Below are positions 57,865-64,000 of a stretch of DNA of 64,000 nt, piece by piece (positions within the stretch are counted from its first letter, which is position 1; the number at the start of each line of letters is the position of its first letter). Location of the stretch: assembly GCF_000166275.1 (NCBI RefSeq), contig NZ_CM001023.1, positions 3,785,001 to 3,849,000 of the forward strand, read 5' to 3'. The notes below the pieces were generated by a model that was not told the DNA's origin, did no database searches, and saw only the letters and a list, made by a program, of their open reading frames with translations. The translations under genes and the position numbers were made by a program. Source of the DNA: Algoriphagus machipongonensis. Its GTDB lineage: Bacteria; Bacteroidota; Bacteroidia; Cytophagales; Cyclobacteriaceae.

Positions 57865-59172
57865 ATGCCAGATTATTCTAATTCAGAAGTCCAAGAAAAA
57901 TTACCAAGAAATTTAGGACTTTGGGGAATTTGGATGTTGGTGGTAAATGGGTTAATCGGTGCTGGGATTTTTGGTTTACCTTCGGGAGCAGCGAGATTGG
58001 CTGGAGAATATAGTGTTTGGATTTACGCTTTTTGTGCGCTTCTGATGCTTCCGGTAATTCTTTGTTTCGCCGAGCTTGGCAGTTATTTCAGAGGAACTGG
58101 AGGCCCCATTAAATATGGGAAAATGGCTTTTGGTTCTTTTATTGGTTTTCAAGGTGGCTGGCTTTATTATTTAGCAAGGTTAATATCTTTTGCTGCCAAC
58201 ACGGTTTTGCTTACTGATAGCATTGCTTACTTTTTACCCATTGCGGCTGAAGGTTATGGAAGAATCATTTCCTTGGCCATTACCGTAGGTGCCTTGACTC
58301 TGATCAATGTTTTGGGGTCTGTAGAATCTATTAGATCTATGACCCTGTTTACAATCATTAAGTTTTCAGTGCTGATTGGATTAGTTTTCGTAGGCTTTGT
58401 GGTTTTGGGTCCTGATGTTATCCCTAATTTTAATAGCCCTCTCCCAAGCAGTACCAATTTAGGAGCGGCAGCTTTATTGCTGATTTATGCTTTCGTAGGA
58501 TTTGAAGGAGCAGTTGTTCCAGCAGGAGAAGCTAAAAGACCTCAAAGAGATATGCCATTGGGCCTTTTACTAGGATTGGGAATAGTGGTCGTTTTATACA
58601 TGTTGATCCAGTTAGTTTCCCAGGCAGCAGTTCCTGATTTAGCAGCTAGTAAAACCCCTTTATTAGATGCAGCATCTGCTCTTTTGGGAAGTACCGGAGC
58701 AGTGCTCTTGATGATAGGAGTTGCCACTTCTGTATTAGCTAATTTGATTGGCTCCATGTTTTCGGCTACCCGAATCACTTACGGTTTAGCAATTGAGAAA
58801 TCACTTCCTAAATGGTTTGGGGAAGTTCATTCCAACTATTTAACGCCTGCAAATTCAGTCCTATTTTTCGGAGTTGTTGCCTTCATCTTAGCAGCTATGG
58901 GTTCCTTTACTTTTTTGGCTGCCATGACCGTTTTATCCAGGCTATTTCTCTTTATCATGAGTTGTGTTGCCATTCCGGTTTTACGCCCCAAGTTTAAAAA
59001 TCAAAATGGTTTTGTAATCAAAGGGGGCTTATTGGTTCCGATTTTAGGCGTTCTGGCTTGTCTGTGGTTGATGCTTCAGGTGAGTTGGACCTCTGTTTGG
59101 TTAACAGGTATATTAATATTGATTGGAACAATTTTATATTGGTTTGGAAGGCAACAAAAAGCTGTAGAATAA
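57865..59172 (+). CDS. APC-family amino-acid permease
   Basis: 435 aa, 12 predicted helices. TM1 GIWMLVVNGLIGAGIFGLPSGAA contains the GxGIFG signature of APC transporters, and YAFVGFEGAVVPAGEAKRPQRDMP is the conserved TM6-7 region. It imports amino acids or polyamines; the substrate is not decidable. It has its own 135-bp upstream region. Confidence 0.89.
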   Translation: MPDYSNSEVQEKLPRNLGLWGIWMLVVNGLIGAGIFGLPSGAARLAGEYSVWIYAFCALLMLPVILCFAELGSYFRGTGGPIKYGKMAFGSFIGFQGGWLYYLARLISFAANTVLLTDSIAYFLPIAAEGYGRIISLAITVGALTLINVLGSVESIRSMTLFTIIKFSVLIGLVFVGFVVLGPDVIPNFNSPLPSSTNLGAAALLLIYAFVGFEGAVVPAGEAKRPQRDMPLGLLLGLGIVVVLYMLIQLVSQAAVPDLAASKTPLLDAASALLGSTGAVLLMIGVATSVLANLIGSMFSATRITYGLAIEKSLPKWFGEVHSNYLTPANSVLFFGVVAFILAAMGSFTFLAAMTVLSRLFLFIMSCVAIPVLRPKFKNQNGFVIKGGLLVPILGVLACLWLMLQVSWTSVWLTGILILIGTILYWFGRQQKAVE

Positions 59173-59281
59173 AAAATTGAAAATTGTTTCATAGGGTTCC
59201 TAAAAGCCTGAACTTTGTCGACCCTTACATTTTCCTGAAGGAAAAACTCTTTGTTTTCCTCTTTAATTGGATTCCATTAAA

Positions 59282-60148
59282 ATGCCCAATAAGAACTTAG
59301 CCATACGTACCGTCATTTTCAGTTTGCTGGGAAATATTGCTTTGGCAACTATCAAATTTATTGCCGGTATTTTTGGGAATTCCTATGCATTAATCGCTGA
59401 TGGAATCGAATCCGTTTTGGATGTTTTTGCCTCAGTTTTAGTTTTGATAGGCCTCAGGTATGCTAATCGACCTCCAGATGAAAACCACCCATATGGGCAT
59501 GGTAAAGCGGAACCTTTAATCACATTCGTGGTTGTGGTGTTTCTGATTGTTTCTGCTTCGACGATTGCTTATCAGTCGATCCAGCACATCCTTACTCCAC
59601 ACGAACTTCCAGAAAACTTTACTTTATGGGTTTTGGGAGCCATCATTCTATGGAAGGAAATATCCTATCAAATTGTTATTCGAAGAAGCATTAAAATAAA
59701 GTCCAATTCTCTAAAAGCTGAGGCCTGGCATCATAGAAGTGATGCAATTACTTCCATTGCTGCATTTATAGGGATTTCTGTCGCCCTCTATTTTGGAGAG
59801 GGATATGAATCAGCAGATGACTACGCTGCTTTAATTGCTGTTTTATTTATTGTTTACAACAGTTACAAGATTTTTAGACCTGCTTTAAGCGAAGTCATGG
59901 ATGAGAATAATCATGACGAGCTAATCAGTAGAATAAGAGAAATCTCATTGCAGGTAAAAGGTGTAAAAGGAACAGAGAAATGCTTTATTCGAAAAGCAGG
60001 CATGGAGTATCATGTAGATTTACATGCCCATGTAGAAGGAGATCTCACAGTGACGGAAGGCCATGACATTGCCCATCTGTTAAAAGATAAGCTTCAAAAA
60101 GAAATCCCTCAACTTGGACATGTTTTAATTCATATAGAGCCTGCCTGA
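59282..60148 (+). CDS. Cation diffusion facilitator (CDF) transporter
   Basis: 288 aa from ATG 59282 (a TTG at 59267 is in frame). TM2 YALIADGIESVLDVFASV and TM5 WHHRSDAITSIAAF carry the D/D and H/D metal-site residues of zinc/iron exporters, and the intervening HPYGHGKAEPL is the family signature. A C-terminal cytoplasmic domain follows. It exports Zn2+, Fe2+ or similar ions by H+ antiport. A small hairpin (TTTTCC-TGAA-GGAAAA, 59230-59245) precedes it. Confidence 0.9.
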   Translation: MPNKNLAIRTVIFSLLGNIALATIKFIAGIFGNSYALIADGIESVLDVFASVLVLIGLRYANRPPDENHPYGHGKAEPLITFVVVVFLIVSASTIAYQSIQHILTPHELPENFTLWVLGAIILWKEISYQIVIRRSIKIKSNSLKAEAWHHRSDAITSIAAFIGISVALYFGEGYESADDYAALIAVLFIVYNSYKIFRPALSEVMDENNHDELISRIREISLQVKGVKGTEKCFIRKAGMEYHVDLHAHVEGDLTVTEGHDIAHLLKDKLQKEIPQLGHVLIHIEPA

Positions 60149-60194
60149 GCAATAATTATTACCTTTCTAGCTAATACCCAAAATTCACTTTCTA

Positions 60195-60902
60195 ATGGAA
60201 AAGTCTTCTGTAAATGAAATAAGAGCTCGATTTGACAAGGATGTCGAACGATTTTCTAACCTAGAAACTGGCCAGTTAGCCACTATTGATGCCAGCATTT
60301 CATTGGAATTGATCACAGAGTCTGCCAAAAGAATTGTTCCACATGCAAGTCATGTTTTAGATGTAGGTTGCGGAGCAGGAAATTACACATTAATGATGCT
60401 ATCAAAGTTACCAAACCTGCATTGCACTTTGGTAGACTTAAGCCAACCCATGCTAGATAAAGCAGTAGAGCGAGTATCTAAAGTTTCCAAAGGAAAAATA
60501 AAGAGTGTCCAGGCAGATATCAGAGAAGCTGAGCTAGAAGACCATGGGTTTGATATTATTTTAGCGGGTGCTGTTTTGCATCATTTAAGAGATGATGAAG
60601 ATTGGGAACAAACTTTTACCAAGCTTTATCACTTACTGAAACCAGGAGGTTGTTTGATGATTTCAGATTTGATCACCCAAGAAAATCCTATTTTAGATGA
60701 GTATACCTGGGATAGGTATGGAGATTATTTAGAGGGATTAGGTGGCAAAGACTATAGAAAAAAAGTCTTGGATTATGTAGCCAAAGAAGATTCACCTAGA
60801 TCTATGAGCTACCAGCTGGAATTGATGAAAAAGGTTGGGTTTAGCAGTACAGAAATCCTCCACAAAAACATGTGCTTTGGGGCATTTGGTGGAATCAAGT
60901 AA
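60195..60902 (+). CDS. Class I SAM-dependent methyltransferase
   Basis: 235 aa. Motif I is VLDVGCGAGNYTLMML, acidic loop LVDLSQPMLDKA, then IILAGAVLHHLRDDEDWEQTF and LLKPGGCLMISDL. No signal. It is 46 bp after the CDF gene, so possibly cotranscribed. The substrate is unknown. Confidence 0.83.
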   Translation: MEKSSVNEIRARFDKDVERFSNLETGQLATIDASISLELITESAKRIVPHASHVLDVGCGAGNYTLMMLSKLPNLHCTLVDLSQPMLDKAVERVSKVSKGKIKSVQADIREAELEDHGFDIILAGAVLHHLRDDEDWEQTFTKLYHLLKPGGCLMISDLITQENPILDEYTWDRYGDYLEGLGGKDYRKKVLDYVAKEDSPRSMSYQLELMKKVGFSSTEILHKNMCFGAFGGIK

Positions 60903-60936
60903 GAATATCAATCAGAAGAAAGCAGAAATAAATCTA

Positions 60937-61356
60937 TTAAGGGAGCTTGTAAGCCTGTCTGGCTAGGAGCTTCCAACTTCCTTTTTCCTTTTGCCAAACT
61001 AACATCACCCCGATTTTGATCGGGTTTATTTTGTCTCCTTCAACCACATCGGCAACTAGATAATGGCGTACGATTCCAATATTCTTTTCAACCAAAATCT
61101 CTTGATTTTCAAATGAAATAGAGGCAAAATCTGATTTACCTGACACTAGTGCCTCTATAAATTGATCTTGATTTTCTAAAGTCCCACTAGAGTGTCCATA
61201 AGTTAGTGAAGCAGAACTTAGCTCCTTTAAATTTGATTCAGTAGGATCAATTAGAGCAAGCCTAAGTTTTTCAACTTGATTTTCAAGGTCTTTCTCAGTT
61301 TGAGCAAAGGAGCAAAAACTACAAATAATAAAGGCGAGTGTTACTATGGATTTCAT
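60937..61356 (-). CDS. Exported NTF2-like (DUF4440) protein
   Basis: 139 aa with a signal peptide (MKSIVTLAFIICSFCSFAQ). DUF4440 features: VEKLRLALIDPTESNLKELSSASLTYGHSSG, DFASISFENQEI, and VMLVWQKEKGSWKLLARQA at the end. Function unknown. It lies 57 bp downstream of the BASS transporter gene on the same strand. Confidence 0.85.
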   Translation of the reverse strand: MKSIVTLAFIICSFCSFAQTEKDLENQVEKLRLALIDPTESNLKELSSASLTYGHSSGTLENQDQFIEALVSGKSDFASISFENQEILVEKNIGIVRHYLVADVVEGDKINPIKIGVMLVWQKEKGSWKLLARQAYKLP

Positions 61357-61413
61357 CGTTTTGATCTGGATTAAAATGATTGTATTTCTGGGTTTGAAAA
61401 ACTGAAATTGAAA

Positions 61414-62499
61414 TTAGCTCTCCTCTTCAATGGGTTTTTTGTGCCAATAGGAGGCTAAAATGGACCCTGACACATTCATAAATGGACCAAAGACCGCTGG
61501 TGCGAGACCCACGGTAGCAATTTTCCCCATTTCTTTTGCTATTCCCGAAGCAAGTCCCCCATTCTGCATTCCTACTTCAATGGCAATTGTTCTGCAATCC
61601 CTTTCATCCATCCTAAATAGACGACTTGCCCAATATCCCAGCGTATAGCCCGCAAGGTTATGAAAAACCACCATTAAAATGAGAATAGGTCCGATCTCTA
61701 ACAAGCTGTCTCTTCCTGCTGCCACAATTACCACCAAAATAAGGGCGATGGCTGCCATAGAGATGATTGGCATTAAATCATCCAACCATTTTGCTTTTCC
61801 TTGTAGGAAATAATTAAAAATCAAGCCTGCTCCAATTGGAATGATGACCATTTTCACAATACTAAACATCATGTCTACCACATCAATTGCTACAAATTCA
61901 CCTGCTAACCATCCCATTAGATATGGTGTAACAAAAGGTGCCATCAAGGTGGTTACTGAAGTTATAGTAATAGAAAGTGCCAAATTTGCTTTCGCCAAAT
62001 AACTCATCACATTTGAAGCCATCCCACTTGGCGAGCAACCTATCAGAATCATTCCAGCTGCTATTTCTGGTGGAAAACCACTGATTTTCGCAAGTGTATA
62101 CCCTATAAAAGGCATGATCGAAAACTGGCAAATAACTCCGATCAAAACACCTTTGGGCATCTTAACCACGCCCAGAAAATCTTTAATGCTCATGGAAGTC
62201 CCCATTCCAAACATGATCACTTGTATCAATGGAACGATGAGTGCACTGAATTTAAATCCATTGAACTCAATGAAATATTGCGGGAAATAAAGGGCAATTG
62301 CCACTGAGCCAAATATTATCATCGAAAAAGCGTACCCTCTTAAATTAGGATTGCCTAAAAATGATATGGCGCAGATAAAGAAAAATCCGATCCATAAAAA
62401 GCTGGCATTTGCGATACCGGAGAACAAGCTGGTTGCAATAGCCGCAACTAATAAAACGAGGGAAAGGATTGTGAGTACCTTAGTTATTTTAGGGTTCAA
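61414..62499 (-). CDS. Bile acid:sodium symporter (BASS) family transporter
   Basis: 361 aa, about 10 helices plus an N-terminal extension. Family blocks: FGMGTSMSIKDFL, MILIGCSPSGMASNVMSYLAKANLALSITIT (crossover region) and AIEVGMQNGGLASGIAKEMG. BASS members import organic anions such as pyruvate, pantoate or keto-acids with Na+. It lies directly downstream of the enolase-superfamily gene in the same direction (90-bp gap), suggesting transport of a sugar-acid-derived substrate. Confidence 0.88.
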   Translation of the reverse strand: MNPKITKVLTILSLVLLVAAIATSLFSGIANASFLWIGFFFICAISFLGNPNLRGYAFSMIIFGSVAIALYFPQYFIEFNGFKFSALIVPLIQVIMFGMGTSMSIKDFLGVVKMPKGVLIGVICQFSIMPFIGYTLAKISGFPPEIAAGMILIGCSPSGMASNVMSYLAKANLALSITITSVTTLMAPFVTPYLMGWLAGEFVAIDVVDMMFSIVKMVIIPIGAGLIFNYFLQGKAKWLDDLMPIISMAAIALILVVIVAAGRDSLLEIGPILILMVVFHNLAGYTLGYWASRLFRMDERDCRTIAIEVGMQNGGLASGIAKEMGKIATVGLAPAVFGPFMNVSGSILASYWHKKPIEEES

Positions 62500-62533
62500 A
62501 TTGCTGATATTTTGGGTGGTATTGAAATTTAAT

Positions 62534-62563
62534 CTGAAAGCTTGTCAAAATGCAAGCTCTCAG
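62534..62563. other. Hairpin between enolase-superfamily and BASS genes
   Basis: CTGAAAGCTTG / CAAGCTCTCAG, an 11-bp stem with one mismatch and an 8-nt loop. The T-rich tract is on the plus strand, where no gene ends, so it could attenuate or protect the minus-strand transcript rather than terminate it. Confidence 0.4.
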
Positions 62564-62589
62564 ATATTTCTTTTTTAATAATCAAGATC

Positions 62590-64000
62590 TTAACTATAGG
62601 TCCTGTCATGAGAACGTTTATCATTCCACATGTCGGTAGGCGCAAAATAAGAATTATCAGATGGGTGAAGGTGAGCCTTGATCACTTCTTCATTCAAATC
62701 GATTCCTAGTCCCGGAGCATCCAGAGGTACAGGTGCATATCCTTTATCTATCATTTTTCCTCCACCAGTCATAGTCACCAAATCTTCCCACCAAGGTACA
62801 TCGACAGAATGATGCTCCAAGGCAAGGAAATTTTGCGTTGCCGCAGCACAATGGACATTAGCCATAAATGAAACAGGAGTCCCTGCTTGGTGCATGGCCA
62901 TAGAAATCCCTTTTTCTTCGGCATAGTCTGCGATACGTTTTGTTTCCAAAAGACCTCCTGAAGATGCCAGGTCAGGATGCACAATATCCACCGCATGATT
63001 ATCTATCAGGTCTTTGAAATACTTAAGAAGGTAAATGTCCTCTCCCGTGGTGGTTGGAGTATTAAGTGCAGTAGTAATGGTTTTATGCTGCTCCCACATT
63101 TGCCAAGGCACCATATCCTCAAGCCAGGCAAGTCTATATTTATCCAAAGCCTGACCTAATCTGATACAGTTGTTTAGATCAAAATGCCCATAATGGTCTG
63201 TAGAAAGTGGAATCTCATATCCTACCATTCCTCTCACATGGTCAACAATCTTGGCGAGTTCGTCCAGTCCTTTTTCGGTAATTTGAACTCCTGTGAATGG
63301 ATGCGCAGTATTTGCGTAGGACATGTATCCACCTTGCCATTGGCTTTTTCCCTGCTTAAATATCTCAGGGTTTACGATACAACCAGGTATGTCCATGATT
63401 TCCCCAATGGAAACATCCATTTTCAGCCAAGTATACCCTTGTTCTTCTGTTCTGTATTTAATGAGTTTCAGCTGCTCCTCTGGAGAACTTGCCTCAGGAG
63501 TATCTGCATATAATCTCACTGAATCCCGATACCTTCCACCTAGCAATTGCCAAGCGGGCACATTATATGCCTTTCCACAAAGATCCCAAAGTGCCATCTC
63601 TACTCCACAGACTCCCCCTGCCTGACGGGATTGCCCTCCAAACTGCTTGATGATTTTAAATAATTTTTCCACGTTGCATGGGTTCTCTCCCAAAATCCGA
63701 CTCTTCAGCATCAAGGCATATTTGGGATCCGCTCCATCTCTCACCTCTCCCAGCCCATAAATTCCTTGATTGGTATCGATTCTAAGAATGGCTGTTCCTC
63801 CCATAACGTTGGTTAGTGCATATCTCAGATCTGTAATTTTCAGATCAGATGGTGCTGAAGCTCTTTGGACATTTTTGGTTGTTTCCGCCATAGTATCTTC
63901 TATACTCAGTCCCATCAATGCTGAAAGACTCAGCCCTCCCAATGCCGTTTTCTTCAAAAAATCTCTCCTATTGTCTTTTGTCAAAGGATTATCAATTTCG
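62590..64000 (-). CDS. Tat-exported enolase-superfamily (mandelate racemase-like) enzyme, 5' end outside window
   Basis: The frame is open to the right edge; TTG at 63984 is the only start visible, but the sequence before it (EIDNP) continues, so the true start may lie outside. A twin-arginine leader (NRRDFLKKTALGGLSL) precedes a MR/MLE capping domain and barrel. Metal ligands lie in LSTDHYGH, WLEDMVPW and TGEDIY, and MAMHQAGTP supplies the catalytic His; WLKMDV holds a Lys. The closest activities are sugar-acid dehydratases or epimerases. A periplasmic location is inferred from the leader. ~470 aa visible. Confidence 0.82.
   Translation of the reverse strand, partial: EIDNPLTKDNRRDFLKKTALGGLSLSALMGLSIEDTMAETTKNVQRASAPSDLKITDLRYALTNVMGGTAILRIDTNQGIYGLGEVRDGADPKYALMLKSRILGENPCNVEKLFKIIKQFGGQSRQAGGVCGVEMALWDLCGKAYNVPAWQLLGGRYRDSVRLYADTPEASSPEEQLKLIKYRTEEQGYTWLKMDVSIGEIMDIPGCIVNPEIFKQGKSQWQGGYMSYANTAHPFTGVQITEKGLDELAKIVDHVRGMVGYEIPLSTDHYGHFDLNNCIRLGQALDKYRLAWLEDMVPWQMWEQHKTITTALNTPTTTGEDIYLLKYFKDLIDNHAVDIVHPDLASSGGLLETKRIADYAEEKGISMAMHQAGTPVSFMANVHCAAATQNFLALEHHSVDVPWWEDLVTMTGGGKMIDKGYAPVPLDAPGLGIDLNEEVIKAHLHPSDNSYFAPTDMWNDKRSHDRTYS

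Overview
The window looks like chromosomal DNA of a marine, aerobic, alga-polysaccharide-degrading member of the Bacteroidota, most like the Cyclobacteriaceae (Algoriphagus-type). The reasons are the moderately low GC content, abundant lipoproteins and exported CAZymes, two FGly sulfatases, a PF14905-type outer-membrane barrel protein, weak Shine-Dalgarno context with several TTG/GTG starts, and KatG. This is inference from gene content; no rRNA or other phylogenetic marker is present. I saw no tRNA, rRNA, CRISPR array, IS element or prophage gene.

Layout. 1-3.4 kb: the tail of an SDR/DUF2867 gene running in from the left, a frameshifted outer-membrane barrel gene, and a truncated second copy of the DUF2867 tail. 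3.6-6.5 kb: amino-acid permease plus an aldo/keto reductase-Rid fusion. 6.5-11.6 kb (minus): a very large sortilin/BNR-type exported protein and a PL11 rhamnogalacturonan lyase. 12-24 kb: a divergent deiminase-fold enzyme, DUF5995, a DAACS symporter, an orphan lipoprotein, MtfA-type peptidase, CE15 esterase, DUF2911, OsmC, methyltransferase, MDR reductase, phosphoesterase and PPOX protein. 24-27 kb: YdeP-like molybdoenzyme and a lipoprotein cyclophilin. 27.2-34.5 kb: a seven-gene operon (sulfatase, L-galactose-dehydrogenase-like AKR, zinc alcohol dehydrogenase, TIM-barrel epimerase, mutarotase, phosphatase-superfamily protein, M81 protein) closed by a clear terminator. It reads as a sulfated L-hexose (L-galactose or L-fucose) catabolic operon. 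34.6-37.5 kb: a tight five-gene operon. 37.5-45 kb: DUF808, GH20, GntP permease, NodB deacetylase and KatG with an OxyR-like half-site upstream. 45.5-48.4 kb: LemA/DUF2207/DHFR-like. 48.4-52.9 kb (minus): exported haem c protein, Tat-type TIM barrel and SDR, probably a sugar-oxidation operon. 53-64 kb: Bcr/CflA exporter, a decayed lipoprotein gene, a DEAD-box helicase with DEMD in motif II, a second sulfatase, APC permease, CDF transporter, methyltransferase, NTF2-like protein, BASS transporter and a Tat-type enolase-superfamily enzyme running off the right edge.

Taken together, the genes support scavenging of sulfated and acidic algal or plant polysaccharides (sulfatases, PL11, CE15, GH20, L-sugar operon, sugar-acid enzymes), amino-acid and organic-acid uptake, and oxidative-stress defence. 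No SusC/SusD pair is present, so these enzymes are not organised as a classical PUL here. The most notable items are the L-sugar operon, the AKR-Rid fusion lacking the Rid arginine, the DUF2867 duplication around a frameshifted barrel gene, the OxyR-like site, and two gene relics hidden in intergenic DNA.
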